From Haliclona indistincta (Eukaryota > Porifera > Demospongiae > Haplosclerida > Chalinidae): a stretch of 64,000 nucleotides of DNA. Numbering within the stretch: position 1 is the stretch's first letter; each line of letters opens with the position of its first letter. The stretch spans positions 5,947,572 through 6,011,571 of the forward strand of contig OZ024783.1 of assembly GCA_964017065.1 (NCBI GenBank). Reading direction: 5' to 3'. Of the stretch, positions 1 to 13,417 are shown one piece after another. The notes beneath the pieces are model-generated. The model did not search any database. It worked only from the letters and a program-made list of their open reading frames with translations, and had not been told where the DNA came from. The translations under genes were made by a program, and so were the position numbers.

Positions 1-16
1 AATTTTTCCTACACAG

Positions 17-2829
17 ATGGTTGTCAATCAACTACCTCTATTATACCATCTGTTTCTGGAGATGAAAAGTTGACAATCATTATCACTTGGCCCGAGACTA
101 ATCTGGCAGAAGTTGCTGTGGTGACATGTCCGTGTGGTACATTAAGTATTACAGCCCAGGTAGCTACTCGACGCTGTGGAGGTAATTTCATCAATGGAGC
201 ACAGTGGGATACAGCTAATGTGGATCCTTGCAACTTGAGTGACAATGCGAGAAGAATCTGCCAGTTATCTGATGTAATTTATTATACATCAGTTTTAGTG
301 CTTATTATCTGTCGTATAATTATAGTTACCAACTGAGGAACGTCTTGATAGACTGGAGGTGTTCACTAATTCATCAAATGAGATCATGAGTGATGATGTG
401 TCTGCTTCTGTGACAGTTTTAGTAGATTCTACTGAAGATGTTATTAAAGGAAATAGAACAGTAAGTTATCGATAGGTGCTCGTATTAGAGACATCTCACC
501 TTTATGTAGCTATCTGAAAATTTTCTTAACGTTGTTGACAATATTGTAAAAGCTGACCCGATGGTACTTCAAGAGAGTCAAGCAGATGCAAACAGCTCAG
601 CTAAGTATGTTGATTCTTCATTGATTACAATAAAATATTATTTAATGTACTTTCTGTAGATTGTTAGATGCTGTGGAAAGAGTTAGTGAGAACATTCCTA
701 TCCCAGAGAATGAGACGTCTGCTCTTATCACTCAATCAACTTTTGCTGTCTCAGTCCAGAAAGTAGACCCCATGACATTCGCTGGACTCAGCATTAGTGC
801 AGTCATTGAAAGCTTTGATAATCAAAGAATTGATGAGCTAATGTTGAACATGATGATGAGCAATGAGAGATCAACTGGTTCACTGTCCCTACCGAGTAAC
901 TTGCTTCAGAAGGCTAATGGCACTAGAGTTACTATGTCTGTGTTCACCACTAACTCATTATTTTTGAGAAGAGATACCAATAACATGGAGGTAGCTAGCA
1001 TCGTCATATCAGCTGGTGTAGTGGGAGTACAGAGAGTTAAGAATCTAGATCCACCAATCACTGCTGTGTTCCAAAGAAACCCAGTAAGCTGATATCGTGT
1101 TGCTGACAAAAAAATATTGAGCATGATCTTTTACATAGAATGTTAATGGTACTGAACCAGTTTGTTCATTCTGGGATCAAGCTCTTGATGGTGAGAAGCA
1201 TGCTATTTGCAATACAAGCTAAAGTTCAGTGATATCATTATAACTTTAGATGGTTATGGTGGATGGTCATCAGAAGGTTGTTTCATCAGAAACAGCACTA
1301 GTCTAAATCAAACTGAAGTCACTTGCTTGTGTAACCATCTCACCAACTTCGCCATTTTACTAGTAAATTAAAGCAAGCACACCTAAATTTCCTTTCATAT
1401 CATGCATTGCAGGATGTCTCACCACAATTTGGTGACCCACCAGTTTCAAAACGACTTGAAGACTTTTTCCTAGATGCTGTGTCATACATTGGTGTGATAC
1501 TGTCCATAGCTGGTCTTCTACTCACCATAGTTTCTTATATCGGCACACGGTCAGTTTTATTCAATATTAAACGAATATGTTCGATGCTACCTGTTTTAGG
1601 AAACTGCGTCTCTCTGATCATGGACAGCTGTTGCTAAATCTCTGTGTTGCTTTGCTCGGACTATACATATCATTCATCTTCTCCATCCACAGCAGTAGTG
1701 TGCCTGCATTGTGTGCCATAGTCTCTATCATGTTACACTATTTCATGCTGGTAGTGTTCATGATGATGGCTGCTGAGGCAGTCAATTTGTACATGAAGTT
1801 AGTAATTGTACTGGGTCAAAATATTAGTCACTATGTCATCAAAATCACTGTGATATGTTGGGGTAAGTTTACAAATTCATGATGGTGCTATCATTTCATG
1901 CTGCGCTGTAACCATCAATTTTCTTACAGTTGTTCCAGTGTTTGTGGTACTGTTTTGTTTTGCTCCTAGCCCAAGTTCATACATGCATTCAAATGTGTAA
2001 GTAACTTCAAAGGTGGTGATAACTTTAATTTGTTGATATTTTTAAATATAGGTGTCGTGTACATGGTGTTCCCTTCTATATTGGTGTGATAGTGCCTTTT
2101 GTGGTCATCTACTTGTTCAACTGGACTGTCTACATTATTATTCTGGCTACTCTTTGCTGTAAAAACTATCGAAAAGATGCTGAATTCAGGAAAAATCCAG
2201 TAAAATTGAAGCAGCAGCTGATAGCAGCAGTAACCTTGTCAGTAGTCTTTGGCTTGGGTTGGGGCATTGGTCTATTAGCAACAGAAGGTGTCAGAGTTGC
2301 AGCTCTTCGTGACTTCTTCTCTGCAGTATTTATCATTTGCACTGCCTTTCAAGGAGTCATGGTGTTCTGCTTGCAGACACTGCGTTCAAAGCCAATACAA
2401 AGCACTTGGGCAAAGTGGTTCAACATGGTAACTGGTAAAGAAATCTCTGTCTTGACATCCTCTGCAAATATCAGTCAAATATGGCGCAATCGGCGTTCTC
2501 ACCAACACTCAAACTTTGACAGTAGTGCAGTACAAATGGATAGCTATACTGTCCAAAGCAATGAATACGAAATTACAACATTACAGAGGAATGTCAAGAA
2601 TGTGTCATTTCCTGCTGGACTAACAGTGACAACAATTGATGAGCAGGATGAACCTGATGAAAATGAGACAGCGCCTTGTGATGAAAACAACTACTTCGCT
2701 ATAGAATTCAATCCTTCCGAAGAGAATACAGCAGAGTTTGAAGAAACACCGATAGGTGACGATTTCGAGATAAAAGCCACACCCAAAGATAAGACGATCA
2801 AATATACTGATTCAGGATGTAGTATTTAA
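17..2829 (+). CDS. Gene 1: adhesion GPCR, 3' part (HRM-like, GAIN, GPS, 7TM, tail)
   Basis: This is the 3' portion of an adhesion G-protein-coupled receptor that runs in from the left edge. Exons are 17-273, 326-460, 510-604, 660-1083, 1139-1190, 1250-1362, 1413-1549, 1600-1862, 1930-1996 and 2052-2829, all with GT-AG introns and consistent phase. The first encodes an HRM-like cysteine domain (CPCGT, ATRRCGG). The next three give the GAIN region. Exons 1139-1190 and 1250-1362 give the GPS, with the motif [15 protein letters not shown] and CLCNHLTNF; the HL/T bond is the expected self-cleavage site. Seven hydrophobic segments follow, then a roughly 140-residue tail with EYEITTLQ. The exon sizes match gene 3 except the second (135 against 132) and the last. 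It is nearly identical to gene 3 in exons and introns, so it is a recent duplicate. The class is secure; ligand and G protein are unknown. Confidence 0.9.
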
Positions 2830-3858
2830 TCATCACAAAAATTTAATTCCTTGAGAAAATGTGCAAAGAAGCCTCATTGAATTTTGCTGCATCGCAATGG
2901 AACATAAACATGCAACATTATTATGTGTAATGTCATGTTCATTTGTTTGTACGTAGTAGCTATGCTTGCAATGTTTGCAGTATGTTAGTTCATATCATAT
3001 AGCACATGCATACACTAGCATCAATTATTAATATTTTCACATTTATGAATTGTTTAGTTACATGTGGAATGTGTAATTTATCACAAAAAATACTAGATAA
3101 ATAGTATGCAACTACAAGTATTACACAGTTTGTTGACACAATGATAATAGCGTACGTATGCACTGTACTATGTGCATTTACTACTGCAGTTTGCAAGTTT
3201 GCTGCCGCACTCAATATGTGTCACTGAATACATTTACGGCTGTTGCACTGTAAAACATTCACTGTAAGACCTGTTTGTAAGACATTCACTGGATACAGCT
3301 GTTACACAGTTTTTACACAATGATATAGCTACATGTAGTACCAGGAAATGTATGTTGCTGAGGCTTCATGCATGATGGCTCACCAATGCCTCAAAAGTCT
3401 CATTCTTGACTTGTGTTTCATTCTTGATAGTTTGCAATTTTGCTGTCGTACTCAACATGTGAATGACTGAATGTGTGGTTAGCCTGTGATAACACTGTAC
3501 AAAGCTTCTCAGTATTGAAAAATAATCAGGGGAGGCCACTAATCACATGTTTCCCACATGGCTATACTAACCACGTGTTTACCAGGGTACTAACCACATC
3601 TATTAACCACATAGTGAGGCTACTAACCACATGTTGAGGCTACTAACCACATGTTTAGGCTACTAACCAGTAGCCATGATTACCACATGGCTACTAACCT
3701 CATGTTTGTGTTGTGCTGTACACAACACTTCCTCATTGCCATTATTTGTAATACCATTTAGCTGGATCAACAGAAGAGCACGCATGCACAAACACTACTG
3801 CCGGTAACTCAACTAGTGTGTCATTTCTTGTTCTATTTTCTTTCTTTTAATTCTCTTA
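2830..3858. other. 3' flank of gene 1, no gene seen
   Basis: This is AT-rich flank without a credible reading frame. It is repeated after gene 3 (about 34410-35460). Degraded versions of its 3240-3480 part recur at 47480-49070, which marks it as part of the amplified unit rather than unique intergenic DNA. Confidence 0.6.
3555..3735. repeat. Imperfect short tandem repeat around TACTAACCACATG
   Basis: About eight copies of a core like GGCTACTAACCACATGTT, spaced roughly 20-30 bp and degenerate. The same cluster is present downstream of gene 3 (35165-35310), and stray copies lie near 5935 and 49020. No coding potential. TACTAAC equals the strong branch-point consensus, but no splice unit is visible here. 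Confidence 0.6.
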
Positions 3859-3859
3859 A

Positions 3860-4449
3860 CCCTTTAAGCCCTATTGACGCCATTTGGCATCATGCATACT
3901 TCAGACATCAGTGATAAAATACTCTGAAATTAAGCTAAATTTGGAGAATGCAAACTGTTAAAAATCCAGTGGTTTTATGCATGGTGTGAGTTCTTTACAT
4001 ATTGGTGCCAGCTATTTTCTATGGCTTCAGTGCAAATTTCACTTTATTTTATAGAAATAAACTGTCCGCTGAGAAATTTTGACATGTTATGGCTTCAGGA
4101 TGCCCAGAAAACACATTTTGAACTTTTCAATGATCTGGGCTACATTTTTCACTTAACAAAAACACTGCTAATTTTGTTATGTACTTTTTTTAAGTGGACA
4201 GCCTCAAATTATTAACTTTGAGCAAAAGTTAATATGGATGTTGCACTTTATTGGCTTCATAATTATCTACAGTGGGAATGGCATCTTGACCTACTTGAGT
4301 ATGTTGAAGTGCGGCTACTCACTGGTGAAAAGGATGCAAATTTGAGACGAGTAGTACAAAGAAACATAACAGAGATACTTGCGATACAGAATTCGGGTCA
4401 GCATTATGATGTTAAAATTCCAGCAAGATAAATTTAGTATTTTATAGGG
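3860..4449. mobile_element. TTAA-flanked piggyBac-like non-autonomous element
   Basis: TTAA lies at 3856-3859 and again at 4450-4453. The ends read CCCTTTAAG and, from the other side, CCCTATAAAA, a short imperfect inverted repeat of the CCC-starting type seen in piggyBac relatives. The 590 bp interior has no transposase. The copy at about 35470-35955 lacks the right end because a deletion joins it directly to the recombinase fragment. The TTAA and CCC signature is visible; the superfamily is inferred. Confidence 0.45.
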
Positions 4450-4643
4450 TTAAGTAAGTATTAGTATTTTATGTTAGTTGGTTAGTACCCCAGTGTTAGC
4501 TCTGCTACTGCATGATATTACTGGCATGTACATGTAGCTGGCAATGCATTTGTGTTTTTATTGGGTTTGTGTGACCTGACCTTTCCTGCATGCATCACTT
4601 GTGGTTCTTCAAACTATACACACATTTTCATATCATAAAGAAA

Positions 4644-5670
4644 ATAAAAAGATTTCTAACGAAATCAAAAGGATGTAGGGATAAAGAAATCTGCTACTGG
4701 TCCACAATGTAAACCAACAAGGAGCAAGCATGGAATGGTAACACAATTGACTTGCTAACAGACCAGTAGCAGATTTCTGCTGATGCTAACAGATTTCTTT
4801 ATCCCTACATCCTTTTGATTTCGTTAGAAATCTTTTATTTCTTGTTTGTGTCCTTTTTCTTCTTCAGTGAGTTTCAAATTTTTGGTGCAGTTCAAATTCG
4901 GCAAGAAAATGTATCTATTTGTTTCCACCATTTTTTGCTTTTGTTGATAATTGCATTTTAATTTTTAGCTCCTAAATACTGAAACTAGCTCATGCATTCA
5001 TGCATGCTGCAGCCTGGATTCATAGATAAAGGATTGCACAGCATACGAGCCCCGCCCACTTTCATTTATTTGTATGGCTGTGATAATATCTGGCAAGCAG
5101 CAGAACGGTGATACTACACGAGCTTACTCGGAGAGTTGTTCTTCGAAGACTCCAGACGCCAATATGTGCTCTTCATACGGCGATACCCTACCAATAAAGT
5201 CGTGTGACTGATCACGTGCGTATTACGTAATCACAATAATGGCGTCAAACACTCAGCTGACAACTGATCGTGATGGTGAACTCGTCAAATTTATATCGTC
5301 GTTTCGCTAAAAACTAACTTCAAGAGGCATATGCCAGGAGAATTTCACGACTGTTCGTGGGTGTTTTGGTCTCGGCACTGCTCACATATGGTGCTAGGTG
5401 AGTGGAAGAAAGAAGAAATAAGAAGAAAACGAAGATGACGAAACTCGATTTTCATCGTTTTCAGGTTCGTCACTTTAGTAACAATTTCGAGCAATCCCCT
5501 TGCTACTGTAAGATGGGGCAACGCCAGAGAGCAGATCTAGGTATCTTTGGACGTATTAAATTCATCACAAGGCGAAATATCAGCGTTTGAACGCTAACAC
5601 ATTGTATGTAGCCGCCATCTTGTTTTCTCGTTCATCCCTACATAGGGAGTCACTACCGTGCCTCCCTAAT
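4644..5670. repeat. Composite repeat R1, copy 1
   Basis: R1 is a family defined here by comparing copies within the window. One end is a foldback whose arms start AAAGATTTCT and include CAAAAGGATGTAGGGAT (4644-4840). Then comes a spacer of about 200 bp. The other part (5041-5670) contains the phrase AAGATGGCGGC in inverse orientation and ends in the hairpin AGGGAGGCACGGTAGTGCCT, here partly degraded. No protein is encoded; the small frames inside it differ between copies. It is non-autonomous, of uncertain class. Confidence 0.65.
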
Positions 5671-5681
5671 TAAAAGGAACT

Positions 5682-5917
5682 GGAATTCCTTGCAAGGTGT
5701 GGACAGTGCTAGTATCCTGGGTCACAGCTTCAGGATTGGGGCTGCCACAGCTGCTGCCCGAGCGGGCCTGGAAGACTCATTAATACAGTCTCTTGGTCGA
5801 TGGCACTCTGTTGCGTTCCTATGGTATATTCGTACCCCAGTCACACTCATGGCATCAGCATCTCGCCTATTGCTAGAGCCTTCACACCAACTGCCACCTA
5901 GGAGCTCAATCCACTAA
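5682..5917 (+). pseudogene. Tyrosine recombinase C-terminal fragment
   Basis: A short frame has the catalytic end of a tyrosine recombinase: GHSFRIGAATAAARAG carries the H-x-x-R box and LGRWHSVAFLWYIRTP carries the final W/H and Y positions. This form is typical of recombinases in animal Crypton, DIRS and Ngaro elements. Only about 75 residues remain, with no N-terminal arm-binding region and no upstream catalytic arginine, so it is a relic. A second relic at 35950-36085 has the same boxes (GHSFRIQAATAAARAG) and is cut by a MITE before the tyrosine. Which element class it came from cannot be told from this piece. Confidence 0.75.
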
Positions 5918-8497
<2,580 letters not shown>

Positions 8498-8917
8498 TTT
8501 TACAAGCGGTGTGTTGTTATGATGAGCATTCTGTGGGCGAGTTCTAATGAACACATACCAGTGCGCTGAGCTAAGATCTACATAGTACTAAACACCCACT
8601 CAACCTCCTATCCATATCGACGTCCTGGCCTGCACTCAGTCTCACATGTACGTCAAAGCACTTCTTGAGGCCTTTGATCATAGGCTATAGTCTTTCTTAA
8701 GGCACCTGTGATGTGCCAATCAACTGTTAGTCTGTTAGTGCATGTATATGGTAGCTGTGCTATCCTCAATTTATCTGGAGCTGTTTATGGACTAGCTGTT
8801 GTAGTCGTCGTGTACTAACTATGTATATCTTAGCTCAGCGCACTGGTATGTGTTCATTAGAACTCACCCACAGAATGCTCATTATAAAAACACCGCACCG
8901 CTTGTAAAAGGTATATC
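8498..8917. repeat. Inverted repeat upstream of the first unrecognised gene
   Basis: Arms of about 95 bp face each other at 8498-8592 and 8815-8917, sharing GAGCATTCTGTGGG, CATACCAGTGCGCTGAGCTA and TTACAAGCGGTG. The right arm ends about 45 bp before the ATG at 8963, and only this arm is kept in the paralog (about 38800-38900). The arm is therefore probably promoter or 5' sequence, with the left arm added later in this copy. Confidence 0.65.
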
Positions 8918-9024
8918 AACTTAAGTTCATTCTAGTGTCACTGAAAGACGCCTGACAGAGCCATGCATATGTATCGCTTCTGGGTTATCCATTGCTGCTG
9001 GTTGTGTATTTTCCTGGCGGTGTC

Positions 9025-9348
9025 CAGGCGCGTGTCCAGGAATGAGGAAAGAGAGGTGCGCGCGCGAAGCGCGCGCGCAAAATCTAATTAATATTCATTT
9101 ATTCGTTAAAATTACGTCATTTTCGTCACTATTATCATGGCGCATTGGATTTGTTCATCGCTGAACAATTGGAAAAACAGCCTAACTACCTTAGAATGGG
9201 ATTTTGGCAGCTGCTAAGCTTGTTGCAATAACATAACAGCTGTGATAAATTTATAGCCACAGTGTACTTTGATGCAATGAATAATTTAAAACTTCAATGC
9301 TGAGGGGGGTGCTAGAGCACCCGGAGCCCTATCGTGGACACGCGCCTG
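9025..9348. mobile_element. 324 bp MITE with GTGTC target duplication
   Basis: Terminal inverted repeats CAGGCGCGTGTCCA (9025) and TGGACACGCGCCTG (ending 9348). The flanking direct repeat GTGTC lies at 9020-9024 and 9349-9353. The paralogous empty site near 39000 has a single GTGTC, so both element ends are fixed exactly. The inside holds a GCGCGCGAAGCGCGCGC hairpin and no reading frame. Confidence 0.9.
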
Positions 9349-9934
9349 GTGTCCCGCTATCACCTGTCCTCAGCTGCCTCAGGCTCTGCCTGCGACGGAG
9401 CAATAAGTATGATTACTATCACTCATAGTTTGATAATTGAATCTGTCCTGTTTGTTGCAGATAGCACAGACTATGGCGGCAACCTGTTGCTCAACATTAA
9501 CTGCTCCAGTGGAACATTTAGCCTTTCAAATCAACAAGACGATGTCGAGATAGTTTGGGTGACGGTTGAGTCACGATGCAATGGCACTGGAATTGTCAAC
9601 CAACAGGTCAGTAGACGTAATGTAATCAATAGCAGACTTGTCAGTAGTCAGTTGTGTCACAGCACTTCGAAGTTCTTGCCAGGATGCTACCGCTTTTTTA
9701 TTGGTGTCTATACTGCCATGCACGGAAAGAAACCGGGGCCGCTTGCACAGCACTGCACTGCACTCGATGATAATGTACTTTTCAACATTGAGCTTCTTAA
9801 CTGATCACATAAAGAATATAGAGCGCGAGCGGGATACAGAGTTGGTTTGACTAATGATCGAACAATCAGATTAGCTGACAGAATCACTGCACAATCAACC
9901 GTTATGGAGAAATTTAAAATATTTCTATGGAAAT

Positions 9935-10785
9935 CAAACAAGTCAATCGTGTTACCATTCCATGCTTGTTCCTTGTTAGTTTACATTGTGAACCAGTGGT
10001 AGATTTCACAACCCAACATCATCCTTTTGATTTCGATAGATTAGTATTTTCTTGCTTGTGTCCATTGGTCAATTTTCCTGTTGTTGATGGCTATAAAAAT
10101 GTTAAACTTGTAGCCAGCGCTGTACATATCAGCTCGCCTACGCATACATCCATGCATTGAGCCTCGCCAACACTAGTTTGTAGACCTGTACGGCGGCTGG
10201 CAAGCGCAGAATAGTGATCCTATAGTCCGCGAGCTTATCTTTCTTTGAAAACTCCAGACATATATAATATGTTGTCCGTGATCCATACGGCGCGGAGATA
10301 CTCAAGCTAGTTCTTGGTCACGTGTGCTAAATCACTATAATGGCGTCTAAGACTAACGCTTAGCTGACAACGAATCACGATCGAGACTGAAATCGAGGAA
10401 TTTATATGGAATCGCCGTTTCGCTAAAAACAAAGTTCGAAAGGCACTTGCCGGGAGAATTTCACAAGTTTTCGTGGTGTTTTTGGTCTCGGCACTGCTCG
10501 CATAAAGGCGCTAGGAGCGTGGGGGAGTTGAAGGAACAAGAAAGAAGAAAACGAAGATGACGAAACTCGATTTTCACCGTTTTCAGGTTCGTCACTTTAG
10601 TAACAATTTCGAGCAATCTCCTTGCTACTGCAAGATGTGGCAACGCCAGATAGCAAATTTAAGACTGTTATTGGAAATTCATCACCAGGCGAAATATCAG
10701 CGTTTGAACGCTGATACATCGTATTTGTTTGTTTTCCGTTCAGCCCTACATAGGGAGGCACTTACGTGCCTCCCTAATAACCTTA
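9935..10785. repeat. Composite repeat R1, copy 2 (foldback arm partly lost)
   Basis: One arm of the R1 foldback (about 9935-10055, TTACATTGTGAACCAGTGG) is followed by the spacer and then the GGGAGGCAC part (about 10140-10785), in the same order as copy 1. It sits in intron 2 of the unrecognised gene. No functional frame. Confidence 0.55.
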
Positions 10786-11267
10786 TTAAACCTGGGTTCA
10801 TCTCATCAATATTGAACTCTCGTTGTCTCCGTGGCATCTATCAAACTCTAGGCACCTTTTTTACATGTACTGTGGCAGCGCACTTGTCGGTGACCGACAT
10901 ACATGTAGTTCAGTACTAGTGCTGGTTGGAAACCACTGTACATGCGATTATTTTCTTTCAGTTAAAATTTTTTCAGTGCAACAAAGCACACTTGATTGAT
11001 ATTAATTTTCTTACTGTAGCCAACTACACCTGTTAATGGATATGATGGAGTAGGAAAAATGGATAGTACATTCAGTGTAAATGACCTCCCACTGACAGAG
11101 CCAGGAGAGTGTGTGCTAACAGTGTGTTACTATGTGGATGACCTTGATGCACAGACTGACTATACCTTATATCTAGCAGACAGTAAACCAACATGCACAT
11201 TAAATTGGTCAGTTATTATGCCTCGGTGGTCAGAGCCACGTAGGCAAGCCGCATACACTGTAGTCTC

Positions 11268-11268
<1 letters not shown>

Positions 11269-11357
<89 letters not shown>
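11269..11357. repeat. (GT)n microsatellite
   Basis: An uninterrupted GT run of about 88 bp, directly after exon 3 of the unrecognised gene. The paralog has a longer GT run at the same place (39948-40091). Confidence 0.95.
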
Positions 11358-11358
<1 letters not shown>

Positions 11359-11984
11359 TTAATTTTGCGTAACTGAACGTAATAAATTGCTCTACTCTAA
11401 TCTATTCATAACTCTACTTCTGCTTGTTGTATCTTATCGTTTTATGGCTCATTTTACTCGCTTATGTATATATTTTTTCTGCAGAATGAACAGTACTGTT
11501 AAGAAACTTTGAAGCAGTTGTGCAGAATAGGAATAGATTATACTAAATAATGCCACACCTGCATGATGTCCGATTTATTTCCACTGTAATTTTTCTGTAA
11601 GTAGTCATAGGTAGCAGTTATAGAAAATACTAGTTCGAAGTTGTTAAAGTTTTTTAGTGAGTATTCATCAACGAATTAAAATTTAAAAATAAAATTTCAT
11701 CAGGTTACATACATTGCACAAGATTCGAACGACTTTTTGGAATCAGCTACCTTTATTTGGGTGACAACAATGGATGAAATATATTTTTAAGATATAAGGA
11801 AGGGGTGTGGGTTTTCCTTTAATTCTTGTGTAGATATAGTAAGTTCTACTTCAGACATAATAATAACACTAAAGTACTATTTAAAACGACTTAATATTAT
11901 TGTTATTATTATTATTTGATTTTACAGTACACGGATATATTAATTTTGTGTTGGAGAGTTATGAGAATCTAGCCTGACTTGTAA

Positions 11985-12440
11985 AACACTGAGAAGTTTT
12001 ATAGATTACTACATTTATAACAGGGACATAGGAGCAAGGTTGAGAGGGGGAGAAGTTTTTGAGAAAGTGTTGTCACATGTGCTCTACAATTTGTTTTTTT
12101 TAATTGAGGAGAGATAGATTGAGGTCCACCGGAGGAAGGGCATTCCATAATCGGCATATTGTTTTAAAGTGTGTGTGATGAGCAATAGAAGAATTTGAAG
12201 ATTGATGAACTAGCTCCATGGATCTTGTGTTAGATGAGGAAAAGTGATCAAGTCCTTAACAGGAAAACTTGGATCAGGATATTTTAGACTTTTAACTAAC
12301 TGTAAAATATCAGTTGGCTCGTATATGTACATCAGTGGAAGTCAGTGTAGAGAAAATTATAAGCTTGGTTTTATAGTCAGAGATGTAGTCACAAAGAATA
12401 AACTTAGTAGCTCTTCTTTGGACCTGCTCTAACATTTGTC
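11985..12440 (-). mobile_element. LINE reverse-transcriptase 3' end fragment
   Basis: Read on the minus strand, this is the extreme C-terminus of a non-LTR retrotransposon ORF2: a VQxRATKFI-type region, then a RLWNALPP-like motif near 12120-12150. It is broken by frame changes. The same insertion in the paralogous block is better preserved (40735-41290), so it predates the segmental duplication. Confidence 0.65.
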
Positions 12441-12560
12441 AGGAGGATACAACAGAGGTACTTCAATGTCCGGCTGAGTGTCGTCGTGGCACACAGGGTG
12501 CAGGCTACTCAACAATTACTGATCTTCTGAAGGGTTTTCTGTTTCCTTCTGACAACCTAT
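12434..12560 (+). pseudogene. Relic of a transposon-associated protein, N-terminal scrap
   Basis: A short frame reads CQEDTTEVLQ and RRGTQGAGYSTITD and then ends. It matches the start of the longer relic at 41297. It is truncated, and nothing of the rest is present here. Confidence 0.5.
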
Positions 12561-13032
12561 CTGCAAAGCGCTGTACATTGTGGTCATTGATACATAAAAA
12601 TACATTATCATCTGTGTACAAACACAAATAATTATGTGCTTTGTGTTTGTACGCATTATTATAATCATTTGTCTAACTGACCGAATGGTAACAATAACAC
12701 AGTCAATTATTGTAATGCCGCTGAATCAATAATTGTTGTTAATCTGATGCAATCTATGTGGTTTATTCCGAATCACAGGCTTACAATTCATCAGTGTAGA
12801 TACACTTCCTTGTCTTTGAATTGTATACTTATACTGGCTTCCAGTAGTTTATATTCAAGATTATAATGATGAACAGTACTATTATGCACTCATACACAGC
12901 AATCATATTCTGTTAGCATGCATTACTAGTATATAACTTTTTATTGTTGGCAATAGCAGACTATAAGTAGCATCATTGTACCACAGTGCCAAAATATTCA
13001 CGTTGTCGAGCCTTTCGGGGCTTATCTCTGTC
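12561..13032. other. AT-rich spacer upstream of gene 2
   Basis: No gene or clear repeat seen. The promoter of gene 2 should lie here, but I see no motif I could defend. Confidence 0.4.
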
Positions 13033-13417
13033 ATGGTGTTAGTGATGATGTTCTTAATGTTTACTATAATTCCTTTCAGTCTTGGTAAGTGCCGATTCAT
13101 GTACATTTTGTAAAATGTTTGGTTTATAACATTATACTGTGTATGCTCTATGCATAATTTTCTTCAGCCTGAAAATTTTTAGTGGTTTATATCGTGTTAT
13201 AATGTCCACAGCAACAGATAGAGTGTCTGAGCTACCATTTCTTGACTTGGGAGACGAGAACCGTGTTTCTGGTGAAGGAAAAGTTTTTGGAGTTCTTGAT
13301 TTTGCACTGATGCTTAATGACACAGAATTACCAATTTCGTTTCCTTTTGACAATGGCACTGAGAAAGAAATATATGTGAGCTATAAATTTTGATACATGC
13401 AGCGTCACAATTATTAA

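Larger units (their letters stand above)
8963..11790 (+). pseudogene. Unrecognised secreted cysteine protein locus, copy 1 (disrupted)
   Basis: This is the paralog of the locus at 38943. Exon 1 starts at ATG 8963 with a hydrophobic leader and would end near 9411, but a 324 bp MITE (9025-9348) splits it. Exon 2 is 9461-9606 (GGNLLLN, CSSGTFSLSN, VWVTVESRCNGTG). Exon 3 is 11020-11211 (PTTPVNGYDGVG, LPLTEPGECVLT, YLADSKPTCTL). A fourth exon starting at 11485 (NEQYC) meets TAA at 11500-11502, where the paralog reads on. A possible further exon at 11704-11790 contains FIWVTTMDE, which echoes VWVTVES in exon 2 and may mark a repeated domain. I know no family with this pattern. The MITE and the stop argue for a pseudogene. 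Confidence 0.6.

Noticed and set aside
11280..11376. Open frame with a long Cys-Val run
   Set aside because: It is the translation of the GT microsatellite, not a protein.
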